DNA of 64,000 nt from Argopecten irradians (GCF_041381155.1 NC_091134.1:13146008-13210007), one strand, 5' to 3'. Shown: positions 38,411-53,700, counted from the stretch's first letter. Made by a program: numbers and translations. Notes: generated by a model from the letters alone, not told the origin.

Positions 38411-40059
38411 CCTTAATAAACTGTCTTTCGACTGGAATTGATGGTTTATATAGATGCTTAAGCTTTGCAGACAATAATCTTATAATGCGCGCTAAGATCG
38501 TCTACAAAGCTCTGCCATCTATATAGATAATATAATATGTAGGAAGATGCATTACAGCGCCATGGCAAACGTGTTCGCGATTTTCGAAGATGGTCGACAT
38601 CCTTTGAGAGAGCATCGCTTAGTATAAAACATTATGTGAACAAATATAAAGGTTGTGCACTTACCTAGTATTGTGTGGTGTTACCTTTTGATTTCCTACC
38701 TTTGATAATGTTTGTCCGGCGAGGTATAGAGTTCAGTTTGAGGAAAGATTATGGCAGCACTGGCGACAACAATACATATGTTACAAAACTCCATCTTCTG
38801 CAGTACAGACTAGAACACCACAGACTTATTTGTATGTGTAAAATGGTAGGGAGACTTACGATAAAGACATTGGCATTTGAAGTATTCAATGTGTAAAACA
38901 TATAAGTCAATATTTAAAAAAACAACGATAATCAAAATTATTAATATTTTAGCAGCAATACTCAAATACCACAGCAAGTCTAATTGTGTGAGACATATTG
39001 CTCTGTACTCAGCGTTAATACGGACGTTTTAATCGAAAGGCCGCTTACATGACATGGCTCAGTACAAAAGGGTTGATTGGTCTATTAGCCTATACAATGT
39101 ATCATTTAAATGTCTAATGGCATTGTAATTGCAATTGCAATTCATGCTTGATATCACATTTAAAATATTGAAAATTTGGAATAAACATAATAACACCCAA
39201 TTTGCATTATTTTTACTGCTAAACAACTTTCCTTCGTATGCGTTTTACTTTCGCTAAAATTATGATTCACGTTAAGGATTAATCCGCAAATTAATTCATG
39301 TATCTACATCACTTAAATTAAGCAGATTAATAAAAAATGCATGGCATTGCGATATCAATAAAGCATTTGTTTCAAACATGGAAATTGTATGGCATTGATA
39401 TTTCTAAAAATAGGTGATCAAATATGTTACACTGATCCATGGTCTTCATTTCATAAATGAAAGGTGGTGAAATATGCTAATCTATTAACTTCGTACATCT
39501 GAAACGGGCGTATGCACTTAATTATATCTAAGCTGTTCTTTGCTGTAGACAGTATGAATTATAAGTCGTGTGCAAAAATGTTTGTTTACTATGTAGAGAC
39601 ACAGTTAAGTTAAGCATTCCGAAATTATATTTTCAAAAGTATTAATGTTCCCTTATACTTTCTCGAAAATTAGTATTCCTTCGGTATCTATACAAATAAG
39701 AAGCGATATCTTGTATGTGCATATCTAAGTAACAGATCCATGATTATTTGTAAACAGCCGTATATATTAAACTGTGCAGACGCAGATGTTACCTCCGTTT
39801 ATTTTAAAATTAACAATTTTTAGGGAAAATGCTCATTATGTACGAATCAATATGGATTAAATATCTAGAAAATAAAACCAAAATATGAATTTATCGTCGT
39901 TAGTTTGTCTTGTTCTCTGTGCATGATGTATGACGGATACCAAGCTGTCAATCAAATAACACGTGACACATTTTGTCTTGTGTATGCTAGTATGTTTGCA
40001 ACGACATTGCATAGGTATATGTGTGTTTGTAAGCACGAGGCATACTGACTGGCGATCAG

Positions 40060-40114
40060 TCAACTAGAAATAGAGAGAGTCATAATATTTCAGTACCTCA
40101 TTTGGCTATACAAG
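40060..40114 (+). other. Possible leader exon of the oxidase gene
   Basis: The first coding exon is preceded by an acceptor (TTAACAG at 41781-41787), so a spliced 5' leader must exist upstream. CTATACAAG followed by GTAAGT at 40115 is the best donor I noticed in the preceding few kilobases. There is no paralogue to confirm it; a guess only. Confidence 0.2.
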
Positions 40115-40859
40115 GTAAGTTTAATGTGCTTAGAAATAACTCAAGCAGATACGAGAATATCTACCTATACAATATAGAATCTTGGTAATATTTGACATGC
40201 TGACATTTTGTTCTGAAAAGATATCTTTTCATATCATTTCATTTTGTGATCGTATTAATTACGCTTAGCATTTCACTAAAGGTAGGATATGTAATATTAC
40301 AACATCATTGTTTTCGCGCAAATCTATGCCTTTGTTTGGATTTCTCATATCGCAAGGCATACATGTACACGAGAAGTTGTACAATTGTAAAAAAGCACTT
40401 TATTTGCGCGCTTTAGTTGTCTTCTCGAAAAGATTGTAAATTAATGACGGTGATCTAGGACAATGATACTTCTACGAAAATAATCGACCGAATTATTTTG
40501 AAGAAAAATATTTGCATGTAGCGTAGGATTTTGTGTTTAACCTCAAAACGTTAAAGAGTCGGTAGTTATCAATAGTGGAACTGTATAAATTTAAAAGTTA
40601 TCATTACGATTACGACAAAGGAGTAAATGGTACATTTATCGATCCAATCATCCAGGATAGCTTTGCATTAACTCCTCGTCAGACTTCACTGGGTCAACAC
40701 AATTATGGGTAAAATTTGAACATCATTTTGAGAAAGCACGTTGACTTAACTGTAAAGCAGGCAAATTACAGAATTTGAAATAACAATAGAGGATCTTGAC
40801 GCCCACCAAAGAATGATCAACGTCTCACAATTGAAAGTAGAATCTTATCTCTGCTTTTC

Positions 40860-41490
40860 AAACTTTTATTACATTTTATTACATATGAAATTTGAGAAAG
40901 ATCCTTTCAGTACTTTCTGAGATATATAACACTAAAAAACTTCAATTATCAAAATCCAGGATGATGGCCAGCTTGCTGACCGATCGATCCCAAAATGCAA
41001 TATGCACAACTAGACCCCTAAGGAAAAACCTACACATGAAATTTGAGACAGATCACTTCATTACTTTCTGAGAAATAGCGGTAACAAACTTTAACTACCA
41101 AAATCCAAGATGGCTGCCTGGAAACCGTCTTGTTGACTGATTGTTCCCAAAATGCAATACGCAAAACTAGGGTCCTAGGGAAACCTACATGTGAAATTTG
41201 AGAGAGATCCTTTCAGTACTTTCTGCGAAATAGCGGTAACAAGCTTTAACTATCAAAATCCAAGATGGCGGCCTGGCGGCTATCTAGTCGACCGATCGGT
41301 CCCAAAATGTAATATGTAAAACTAGGGCCCTAGGAAAACCTACACATGGAATTTGAGAAAGATCCCCTTAGCCCTTTCTGGGAAATAGCGGTAACAAGAA
41401 ATGTAAATGGACGGACGGACGGACGAAGAACCACGGACAAAAAGCGATTTGAATAGCCTACCATCTGATGATGGTGGGCTAAAAATACAA
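40860..41490. repeat. Array of about 150-bp monomers with GGAC-run end
   Basis: CAAAATCCAAGATGG recurs near 40950, 41100 and 41255, and GAAATTTGAGA-GATC and AATAGCGGTAACAAG recur with the same period. It ends in GGACGGACGGACGGAC followed by the self-complementary TAGCCTACCATC / GATGATGGTGGGCTA. This layout resembles the nonautonomous pearl-like elements described from bivalves; the family name is inference. Confidence 0.65.
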
Positions 41491-41799
41491 CGAAAGATTT
41501 TATGTATGAATAAATTGACTTGCGGATACGGCTTTCTTAAAACTTATCATTGCAAACATGTTGCAAAATGGCGGTATATCTTCCTATATCCCATATTCAT
41601 ATATGAAAGATACTTAAAATATATCGACACAAGAATGGCACCCTCCATTCCATATATAAGACTATTACATTATGTATAAGGATCGTTTATCTGAATATGA
41701 ATTATTGATGTAATGTATGTTTTTAAATTATTCCTGTTTACATATTCGATGCCAAATGACTATGCTTGTTCATTTTCACATTAACAGGTCTTGGGTAGG

Positions 41800-44700
41800 A
41801 TGGATGGATCCGGAGATATATTAACAATTTATATCAATGGTACAAAGGTATATAATTTTTAGAAATAACTTTATTAGGTAATATGTACTTATTCATGACC
41901 CTCGAGTTGATAAATCATGTTTTTCCACCTGAAAGTAGGTCGATTTAAGGAATATACTTTTATTTTGTTGATGTTATGAGGGTATAATGAAAATGGAGTG
42001 TAAATTATGTAACCCCGGCGAATATATTTACAGTTTTTCACGTAAACGGATATTATTTATTCTTGAAACGTTTGAGTTTTTTTATTAAAATATCCATATT
42101 TTGTTCTCTCCGTCATTTATGTGTTCCCACCAAAATCGGGGTCATGACCCCACGTTGCTACGCCAGCGACTATTCCCATAACAATAGAATCGCCGCACGT
42201 GTTGTACTATCATTATACACTGATAATGATAATACTAGAAAGAATGGTTATTGAGTCAATGTCAGTGCAAACTGTAAATATATTGGTATAACAAAGAGCA
42301 TAATGATCAATATACTCTAAATCTACTAGTTCAAAACTTACTGCTGGTATGTCGTTAGTTTGTTCTGTGTTAGATTTGGTACACTGAGTAGAAATCTTAT
42401 ATGCGCTATTTCCATTAAATGCTTGACTATGAAATGATTGCCATGAAATTTTAGATTACTTGTCAACGTAAGGTTAACTGATAATCTTTGAATCTCTATT
42501 TAATTCATGAAGAAAATAAATGTTAACCAGTATGACTTACAAAGTTGCCCTTTTTCCTAGCACGAGATTCCTCATCCTAATCCATCTACAACACTACTCC
42601 AGTATTTACGTGACGGCCGTATCCTTTTGAAGCAGCATACCTCGGCCATATTGATCAATTATGGACCTTTGTATAGGTCAACAGTATGTTTTTTTTTCAC
42701 CTTGGTAACGTAAATTAATGCCAAAGGGCTTTTTTTTAGATAATATCAGATTCGATCAAGGCGATATATCACCACATGAACCCAATCAAAGGTTCTTTAT
42801 ATGTATATTAGAATATGTAGCTTCATACACAAATGCCAACAAAGATTGTCTGCTGTGCCAGTTAATTACAAGAAGAACGATGGCCATATGACTCAACCAT
42901 GACGTTATGAGCAAATGGACATTACATAATTAATAAACAATAATTAAAACCAACAACACATAACAAATTATACCAAAGAGCTTATTAAGTAATCAATCGA
43001 TTACGACATCGTTAATGGTCGATCGTCTGACATTTGGCAGATTTGTTATTTTACTTAAAAGAAAGGAAATCTAAATTGATCACCAATTTCTCAATTGACA
43101 TTAGAATGGACATGATAACACTGCAATATATCTTGTGCACCTTAAATGCATTAAAGTCGGTTTGACTGGAACGAAGAATGGATGTTCCCAAGGAGGATGT
43201 TGGGCCTGTACTGTGATGACGTCATGGTGGATCCCAGGTCGGGATGATGTTAGGTATCCTTTTTTAGTAGATCCATATGATAAATATTTATATCTTATAA
43301 AAGCAAATTTCGTACGTGCTGCTCTCGAATGTTCAATTTACAAATAAGACGAAAATCATTTCAAAAAAAAAATCAAAGAAATAAGAAATTCATTGGAATT
43401 GAAATTTATTTCTAGCATTTTGTATGGTATTGGGCATTAGTTTAATGACTATTTCCATTCATTCTTAAATATTTTTATAGGATGCAAAATTAAGCTATAA
43501 AATGAACGGGTCTTAATTCAGTTCTTTATCACAAGATCTAAACGTTTTCGGATAAAATCTACGAGACGGATATAATAGATTTCTGAACAGAGGTGAGTTC
43601 ATATGAATTTTATAATTGTCCTTCATCTAAGCCATGGCAGCCATTAATTTCGCTTATTTCTAAATCTATGACTCGTAATAATATTTAAGTTATTATATAA
43701 GAAAACTAACACATATAATGTGTCATAGTGATAACAAATGGTATCACAGAAAAACAAATACGTCAATTTATCTTTGACTCTGTACTGATACAAAAATGTC
43801 AACGCTTGTATAACTCCACTCTGTTATCTTCATGGTTGCGCTGTCACTACAATTGAGGGCTTAGGAAGTCAGCAAACTGGACTACATCCGATACAGGTAA
43901 GGAACTGTGTCAGCAAATGTGTCAGATACAAATACGTGTATGTCATTTATGGACCACCCTGGTAGAATAAATAATACCGTATGGAATGAACCAAAGGTCC
44001 TTAATTTTTATATCAGATATTTAGTTTCTATGGTCAGTATTTAATCGTCATAAAAACAATATCTCATGTCATGTTAATTACCAGTCGAGAAAGGCATTGA
44101 CCATATGACGCCATTCTGAAGAACTCAACGTTTGCGTAATGAAGTTAACAGAGGAATAATGACTTAGTGAAACATCAAGTTATTATTCCTTTTTGAACTT
44201 GATTGTCAAACACTGCATTCTTCAGGGTTGCATTCTTTGACCAATGCTTTGCTAGTAATTCATATGCATGTTAAAGATTGGTTATGACATTTTTAAAAGA
44301 TACAAGACACAAGAATTTAAAATAATGACTTCAACCAATGTCCATAATTGATATATATTATAGATATACTCATATTCTCCGCTATTCTCATTGATAAAAT
44401 TCAATAGAGTACGTATACCATGCGAATGGGTCAATATCACTTTATTGCTCATTTCTTACATTTATTTTTCTTTCGATACACAATCATAGCTGCGTTACGA
44501 CTTTATATCCTCTTTGACCTTTTATCATTTCTTCCAACTAGTTTTCGGTTATGTGACGGATCTTGTATAAACAAACATTTTTGCGTTATCAGGCCTAATC
44601 ACTTTTTCTCTGCGATTTCATTGCGCATTTTACTGTTGAAGAGCTATATTGATCTCTTTACTGAAATATCTTTTCGGCAATTTATTTTTCTCAGATTATA

Positions 44701-47700
44701 ATCGCTTGTGATATTATATCGCAAGTAAGTTAGTTTACATTAATGTAAAACAACACAGACTTTGCCGCAAGCGTCTTCTGGCGCAAATGAAGACAAAAGG
44801 CAAAGCAAATCTGTCTGGTTTTGTTTTTTATGTACTAACATATCCATATATAGACTGTTAAACCTGTTTCCTTTTATGGTGACAATTCCCATTAGGAGAA
44901 TTTGGTGGCATGTCATGGTGTCCAGTGTGGATATTGTTCCCCCGGAATCGTCATGTCTGTATACACACTCACACGAGGGGGTAGGAAGCCGACACAAGAT
45001 CGTCTAGAACAAACTCTGGAAGGTACGAATAACTGATCATGATTCGATCATAATTTAATCTTGTTTGCAATGAAGGTTTCCGTTATTATTTTATAAACTA
45101 TAATGACGTCATTGTCGGTTGTTACGCCCATCTAACAAAAAAATACAAATACAACATGTGGGTAAAGAATGACTTACCGTCGTTTAGTCCCTTCTTCCGC
45201 TGATTCTGTATGACGTCACAAAAATCATATTAAAAGATGACGTCACGATAACAGGAATGTGGGACTAATCGACGATAAATCGTTCTTTAGCCACATGTCG
45301 TTTTCGTTTATCGAAAACATCGTATTAAGATTCATTAGTATTGAGAAAGTGAATTATATATATATAAATGTAAATAATCTGTACAATTGCAATGCGTTTT
45401 CAGGTAACCTATGTCGATGTACTGGATACAGATCTATTATAGAGTCGTTTAAACCTTTCTGTAAGGTAAGCTCTGTGTTAATTGTTATGAGTACATTTAG
45501 CAAAGAATGTGGAACATAAATTTGATATTTTAAATATCAAAAGTTTCCACTTCACGAAATGAAATATAACTATTATTCATCAAGACATTTTACTAGATAT
45601 AAAGAGATATAAATGAGATATATAGATAAAAAATACAGTAAAACCCCTATAACTCGAACAGCAGGGGACCAGATCAATAGTTCGAGGAATACAGGGTATT
45701 CGACTCATCCGAGGTTGGTCATGATCGACCGTTGACAGTCAAAATTTCCGGTCTCCCTTGACAAACAATATATTGCAATGACATTTTAATTACCGTAATT
45801 TCAGCATTTTAGATTTTTTTGATGAAAGTGTATTTGATAGCAATATCAAGTTGAAAAAATATGTATTACATAATTTGAAGGTTTGAAAATACTGATGACA
45901 AAGTAAATCAAATGTAAACGATCGTCAAACGTAGTACAAAATACCATATTGGTTGAAACAGACAATGTCCACAATTTCGATGATTTAATTAACAAAAATC
46001 ATTTAACACATTTACAAAATAAATACACACTATAAAGTTATTAACCAACATAGTTATGAACAAACAACGACACCTATGTCTACCTTGTAAAAGCGTTAGG
46101 TTACACGTGTTCACGAAGAAAGTTACGAAAATACAATATGCGGGAAAAGATACGGAACGCACTGATAAAATCTAACATGGGTCAATGTGATTTGTACTTA
46201 GCACTATCAAATTTTGGTATCGTTTATATCTTTTGAAGAAAAAACAACACAGAAATAAAAAAAAATATTGAACTTATACAGGAAGTCGGACGTCAGCGAT
46301 TTCTTCCAACTCATTTGTCATTTCACGAATCAACATCTTCCGTATTTTTGTATTTAAGCGAAGATTATGACGAGAGAGACATCGATAATTCAATGCCTTT
46401 TCTGAAATATTCAAATAAAGTTTGCATCAAACAACGACTGGCGATCGTGAAGGTAGGTAATACTGACAGCGTTAATCCCTTAATTAGCGAAAGGCTTGAT
46501 ACGACACCTGTATAAACACAGGTCGTGAGCTATTATCCGTGACGGTCGGTGCAATCAGGTGTGACACAGGTAAAATTTATCAAGGGCCGAACATCTGTTC
46601 GACGAATGCATGGGTAGATACTATGCATTTGCTGAATCGGGGATATATTTCTGTTCGAGGAATAAGGGGTATTCGACGAATAGCTGTTCGAGCTATCCGG
46701 GGTTTTGTTACATAGATTATATAGGGACACGGTCGGGACCGTACGACCAGTTCGACGAATAGGGGGTATTCGAGGAATCCGGGTTCGAGTTAGAGGGGTT
46801 TTACTGTATTTCATGACTATTTATGAATCCTTTTTCCGTTTGGTTCTGTCATATATAAAAGAAAATGAGAATCAGTTGTTTAGAAGCATTGCGTCATCAC
46901 CACGGAATCATCTGCCAAAACTGCAGACGTCATCACAATATGTGTTATTGTCACGTCACGTAATTGTGTGTATTGGGTGTGGACTGTCTTCCATTGTAAA
47001 GAGTTGGTTGTCCCTTCCCTAACGGCCAAGGAGTATTCCTGCTAAACACGGCAAAAGTTGAATTTCGAAAAGAAATTATAGCCATAAGAACTATTTTAGT
47101 CTTTTGTTTTCCAAGACAACGCCAAAGGGATATTGATTACCTTGATCTTGTTGGCAATCTATTGCTAATTGATAATTTAGCGTGAACTAAATCTTGATCG
47201 ATTTTTTGATTGAGGAATCCTTCTTAAGTTACCTCTATTTGTTTACTATGTTGGATTGCTAATTCATCATTGTTTAAGTCGACTCTTATATATAAAATTT
47301 ACATTACAATCTAAAACTTTAAACATACACAGTCAATTTAATAGGTTCATTTCTTTTTTATTGTCTTCTAGGAAAAGGCATGCGGTGATATTGAAGATAT
47401 ACATAAAGTGATGGTAATAAGTATCAATGAATATTATTGTTTAAAACTGATGTTAGACAAAATTGAACAATTCGTGACCTCCCACACATTTGTCCTTCCA
47501 TTAAGAGTATATAAAACCACCTTAAGAAAATCTGAACTTAAAACTCTCATATTTCGGTACTATGTATTTTGAGAACAACGATTGTTACAGTAGACATGCA
47601 GGGTTAATTCTTGTTCTTGGTGATGGTTAGGTGGTGTTAGAAATTCCAATACATCTCGAAAAAATCACCTTTCATGATCACACGTTTGGGCATCTAGACA

Positions 47701-50700
47701 CTATACTATTATTCCACACTTGGATTATGGAGTTGTACATATTTTTAATCATATCTAACACATTTCGTTTACTCTGAGTCTCACCATTATTATGTCAGTT
47801 CTCGTATTTTTATGGGAAGCAATTTCTCAAAATTTGCTGCTTATGTCTAAGTTGTGATTCCCGCACAAAAAATATTACGTTTTCCACGAGAGTATTTTTG
47901 CTTCATTGCAGACATGTGAACAAAAACGTCACCAAAAGAATTTACCACTGAGCAACTCTCAATTTTCTCACGACCTAATGGTAATTATATAAATAATTTA
48001 GCTTTTTCAAGTATGCATATTATCGTTTGCAAATGAACAATGCGTGTTAATCCAATGAACGTACCAAACACCAATCATAAATATGTATATTATGTATAGG
48101 ACGTAAACACGTTTTGATATTCGGCAAAAGTCTTATTTCAAAGTTATGTAAACAAGATCAGAAAAGAAGTTTTGGAAAGCTGTTAAAACTAATATGATCA
48201 ACTGGATGTTTGAACGATAATACATTTGGCAAAAAAATTTTGACATTTGGAACTTAAAACCTTTTTATTCATAAAACAAAACTTTTTGTTTTTAATTTTG
48301 CAAAAATCAAATCTAAATTCGCAAAAAGTAGAATCTAATGTAAATCAATCGCTCATTTGAGATGATTATCAACTGATATGTATTCGTCATTTTCAAACAG
48401 AAACTTGCTTCTTCCAAAATCGTACATTTTACTTCTGGGGATAATATTTGGATTCGCCCTACGAATCTACAGGACGTTCTTCGATTAATGAAGGATTTTC
48501 CAGATGCAAAACTTGTGATGGGAGCAACCGCGATAGGTGTGTTTCCATAGAGTGTTGCAATATTTGTTGGTCGCATGCAATAATGGCTATTCACTTAATA
48601 AACCCTGTGACGTTACGGTTTTATCCAAAATGCTGCTTAAATTCTCAGTAAAATTGAACGCAAACTTTAGACACCAGTTTTCATAATTGGATGATTGATT
48701 TGCACTCTCTGTCATATATTTTTTACTGTAGAAATCAAAATGGCGGGATATCTGTAACAATAACGGTGAGGTATAAGAAAAAACCCATTCATATGTGGAT
48801 AGGAAAAGATTGGCATTTTTTACCATAGGGATAATAAAAATCTGGTATTACCTAATTTTATGACACTTGGGTAGAATATGTCTATCCTTTTTATCTACAC
48901 GTCAAAGAGTCATGATTTGTGAGACAATCCAAACATTTTTATATATAATATGCATGAATGATATTAAAGATTTTAAGTAAAAATTCACGCACCGGTGTAG
49001 TTATTCTGCTTCAAAAAAACAAATATGATTGATTCGCTTTTATAATGTTTATTTCTAATGCAATCCCAATGCAATTGACTTCGATTCACAGGCGACAGTA
49101 TACGAACAGGTCACATGACCGGAAGTAAATTAATATGCTGCTCACATGTGCAGGAAATGAACGTGATACGAAACCAAGATAACTGTCTTGAAGTTGGTGC
49201 TGCCATTGATCTAGCCTACTTAGAGAATTATTTGGAAGATGTCATCTCCACTTCAAAACCAGGTGAGGATAATATTACAACATAATTTCAGTAGGCGAAA
49301 AAAGGTCATTAAATGTACATTAAAGACTCATATCATCTTTAACTACTTATTTGATTTTAAAGCTAAAAACCTGTTTGAAATTTTCCACCTGATAATTTGG
49401 TGAATACATTTTTAAAAAGTGTTTAAAAAGGGGGTCATTGCTTGTCTGAAATCACATTATCCTAAAATTGCCTACAAGCGTAAACCGATATATAACTTTA
49501 TTTCAGACGAAAGAGATTCCTGCTTCCAGACACTGAGGAATAGTTTGAGATGGATAGCATCAGATCAAATTAAGCATACAGCGGTATGGTTTCTATTAAA
49601 TGTTTTGTCGCGAAGTATCATACCCGATATTATAGTCGTAATATCTATCCCTGGAATGTGTCATTGCAAAACTGAAGGCTCTGTGTGCGACCAAAGATCA
49701 GACAGGTGCAAGTAGTTTGGCTTTGTGATGTACATCAACAGAATGAAATAACGAAACACTGTATTTAATTATGTGGCGTTTTACTTTGACGTTGGATGTC
49801 GCTATCTGTATATAATCTGCCTTACTCTCTGCAGGCCTGTCATTGGTCGGCTTTTCCCCCTACTGAACTGCCTTCAGTTTCTCTATTGCATATCACACGG
49901 GTGGAATTAACTTAACGACAGTGATAATATGAACATATTTGCCTACAAACAGTAGTACCCACGAATGGTCTATACAATACAGTATCCAATGTCTAATATA
50001 GGCCACTTAGTGATATGTAAATTTTTTGTCTTTGTACTCTTTTACTCTGTTTGTTTGAAGCCTTCTTTACTTTATCTTTCTATCCTTTCCACAGACAATA
50101 GGCGGACACATTGCATCGAGTAATCCGCGATCAGACCTGCTCCCAGTGTTGGTAGCTCTTGGTGCTTCCGTAATGATAACATCTTCTAGTAAGTTTGAAT
50201 AATGGAGGAATCGTAATTTGTATTTTCCTCTCAATAGATTTGGAATTAATGTGAACTGATATCATGTAACTTTAATTTCATGGTTTAGTAGACATCGCAG
50301 ATCTAGCTAATTATATAAAGAAATTGATAACAATATTGAAAAAAAGCCAAAATCTATTGCACAGTGGCTATCTCGATAGTATAGCGAAAGTAGAATAATG
50401 TTTTAAACGGTGCTTTCTGATAGACGGTACATACGAAATAAAGCTCGTTCAAAACTGAATAATATATATCAAAAATGGTAATCATCACCAAATTAACAAA
50501 CAGTCGGCCTATACATCAATTTTACCCTTTTTATTATATTACAAGGTGGGCAGCGTGAGGTTTTGATTGATAGGGATTTCCAATCAGAGCCGTGGACAAC
50601 TCGTCTTGGCACCAGTGAAGTCATAATATTACTACGTATACCTACAGCACATGTAAGAAACTATTTGATTTTTTGGAATAAAGTTCAGTATAACACACGA

Positions 50701-53700
50701 ATAATTTATAATATCTTTTGTACCTGTAATGGAAACAATTGTGTGGTTATTTAGGGACCTTTTTATTTTGTGTTTTTATTTTTTGTGAATCGAACACGGA
50801 AATAAGTTGCTTGACAGTATTTTCCTACTAACATTTAGCGATTTGAAGCTTGATAAATCTATACTACATGTAATTGTGTTATAAAGCAGACTACGATAAT
50901 ATATTTATGACATATATAAATTTAGAGATATTTCTACTGTTTCCTTTCTTGTAAAATCCATATCGAGCTTGAATATAATCAAAAATATAAACGTTTTTTT
51001 TATTTATTTCAGCTCTGTAGAACGTTTTATTATAAACAGTCCAAGCGGAAAGGTTTTGACTACGCTCTCGTGAACGCGTGCTTTACAGTTACTCTAGCAG
51101 ACGACAAAGTGACGTCATCACGACTTTGTTTTGGCGGAATTGGACGGACAGTCCTCATAGCAACAACAACCGCAGCCGTTCTTATTGGAAAGTAAGTATG
51201 CCTTCACAGAATATAAACGAAATAGTAACAATTGATTTATTGAGTGATTAGTTTTCTTCGTTGATTTATTCCATCATGCATTAGTTATAAAAAATGTTAC
51301 TAAATTATGAATTATAATTGTTTTCCACTTATACCAACACGTGTTAACATATTATAGAATATGTGTTTGCATCGAAAATAATGGCATAGCAATTAAAACT
51401 TTTGATATATAAAAGCTAAAATCTTAAATTACTACAATAAAACTTACCTTAACGAACACCTCAGCATAAAGTCTACCTGCATAATAAGACCACTTTTCTA
51501 GGATCTCAATTGACCAATTTCAACACAATTGAACCAGTGTATAAAGACCACCTGAATATAAAGGCAATACTTCCTCTGTCTCTTCGGTGCTTTTTATAGA
51601 CATATTTGACTAAATTATCATGTATGATTGTGCAGAAAACCTGATGCATCGTCCTGTAAAGAAGAATTGGATACACTGACAGAAGAAATCAAGAGTGCTC
51701 AAACAGAAAATGTAAACAATTACAAACTTAAGCTGTCATTGGGATTTTTCAAGAAGTTCTGGAAACAGATATCAAATGAGGTATGAATGCCATCAAACAA
51801 AGAACGCATCTGTTGATTTCCTGCGATATATATATGATAGCAGTGGAGAGTCATTTAGATGTTCTGTCGTCTGGCGCAGTGATAGTCAACTACCGCGCGG
51901 TATTTAGGACGACAGCCGGAAACGTAAGACGACCTGCGTTATGAAAATTGACATTTAATTTAATTTAATTTAATTGTTCAGAAGTTGATGATGCGTGTAG
52001 TATTAACAGTAAATTGATAACTTTTGCGACTCTACAAAATTATAGATCTCGTTTTACATTCCCATTTTAAAAATTAAAAGCTGTTTCGGAAAGGTAGTGG
52101 GCCTTTAATTGTGTAAGTACAAATTAAAGGAACACAAATATTTAAGTCCTACTTCTTGCTGTAAATCAACTTACTTTCTCAGCGATTTAATTACGCGAAT
52201 TGGTTCTTTTGTTTTTAAGCTGTTATTAAACGTATCTTCGTGCGTGGTGATTTTTTTCCCGATTTCTAATCGCATGGCGCAATATTTAATCCACAATTAC
52301 TTAGTTTACAGTTTTCCTTTGAGATTAAATTCCCAATTTGTGATAATAATGGTTAAGTTCGATTTATATTGTATTTTCCACCAGGAAGGAACAACCAGTG
52401 CGTGTTAAGTTGTTTATATCACAACTTGAACAATATTGTGTTCACATAACATTATATCGATTGAATTCCTTAGAAAGTTTTCATCTAGATAGTCATTCTT
52501 CTTTTACAAAACTATGCGACTAATATTCACATTTAGTGATTTCAGATCTTATATTTCAATATAAATTTAAGATTTTTGATTTAGCCAATATAGTATGATA
52601 ACGACTTTGGCAATACCTGCGATTGTTATGTTTTGCCTGGTTAATATAAAGTTATAAAAAAGGTATTTTGATTAAATCATCAAAATGAAAATAATCCCAT
52701 AGGTACATGAACACAAGGACGCTCATGATTGGGGAACAGTTACTGGTATACAGGCTTGGGAGTCAGCCTGTCCTACACATGCGGACCACGATGCCGTGGG
52801 ACAACCAATTCCCAATGTGGCAGGGTATTCTTTGGTGACAGGCGAAGCAACATTTACTGCAGATATCCCGCCATCGAAAAGTAAATATCTTTCATTTGTA
52901 TAAACCACATAATACCTTTACCTGCTTGTATTCAACTATGCAAAGATAAATACTTAAACAAACACAACTACTTAATTTATCGTGATGCGTGGAAGGGGAC
53001 TATAATTTGTAAACTTTTGATTTCATTTTTTAGAAGTGGTAACGGAACAATGTTACTTCAAGCATACACTTTTATGTAATGGTTTTTACTTTCAGTTTTG
53101 TGGTAAAATATTTTTTGGTTTTCTTGAACAGACGAAATGCGTTCGTATTTACTTTCATTATTGTATATAGAATATAGTGGTCAATGACTGTACGAAAGTA
53201 ATATGTTCTGGCTGATTTTGGGGGACAAAAATCATCAATTTTGTTTTAATCAAATGATGCATGTGGCTGCCACCATTGATGACTTAAAAGAGCCAAAAAA
53301 GAAAACAGAAAAGTCAGAAAAGTATATAACAATATAATAAACGTGACTTTACTTATTCTTTATGAAACAAAGCTCCCATATATGTACCGAAAAAAAGAGG
53401 CTTGGGAATATAAAATTTGCCTATTTTGTTTTCTTTAATGCATCCAGGCGCGAACATATTAACAAGTAAATATTTTATATGTGAATTATTTCATTGTAGT
53501 TGCTCAGTGCCGAATTAAGCACGAAGCAAACAATTTAAAATCTGCTCAGCGAAACAATTTAAAATCTGCTCAGCGAAAATTTCCGCTCTCCAGAATATAC
53601 ACATTTACGGTATATCTCTTATTCAGATGAGTTGTACGTCGAACTGGTGTGCAGCAAAAGAGCGCATGCTCGCATTCTTTCATTAGATGTAACAAAAGCA

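Larger units (their letters stand above)
36435..41799. other. Intergenic region between scramblase C and the oxidase gene
   Basis: No supported protein gene. It holds a hairpin MITE (37739-37925), one copy of a roughly 300-base repeat (38,110-38,410) and a monomer array (40,860-41,490). 38,555-38,600 is a GC-richer patch with an ATG but no frame of note. A possible leader exon of the oxidase gene ends at 40,114. Confidence 0.5.

Noticed and set aside
43750-43787. Using the AG at 43748-43749 as acceptor of oxidase exon 4
   Set aside because: It would add an in-frame TGA at 43786-43788 and spoil the cysteine spacing that otherwise matches the family exactly.
44740-44997. Minus-strand open frame of 85 aa opposite oxidase exon 5
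   Set aside because: Antisense shadow of the CGYC-containing exon; no independent support.
48537-49091. A separate small exon between oxidase exons 9 and 10
   Set aside because: Not needed: the exon starting at 49092 reads on from exon 9 in the correct phase ([20 protein letters not shown]) and covers the expected FAD-domain segment.
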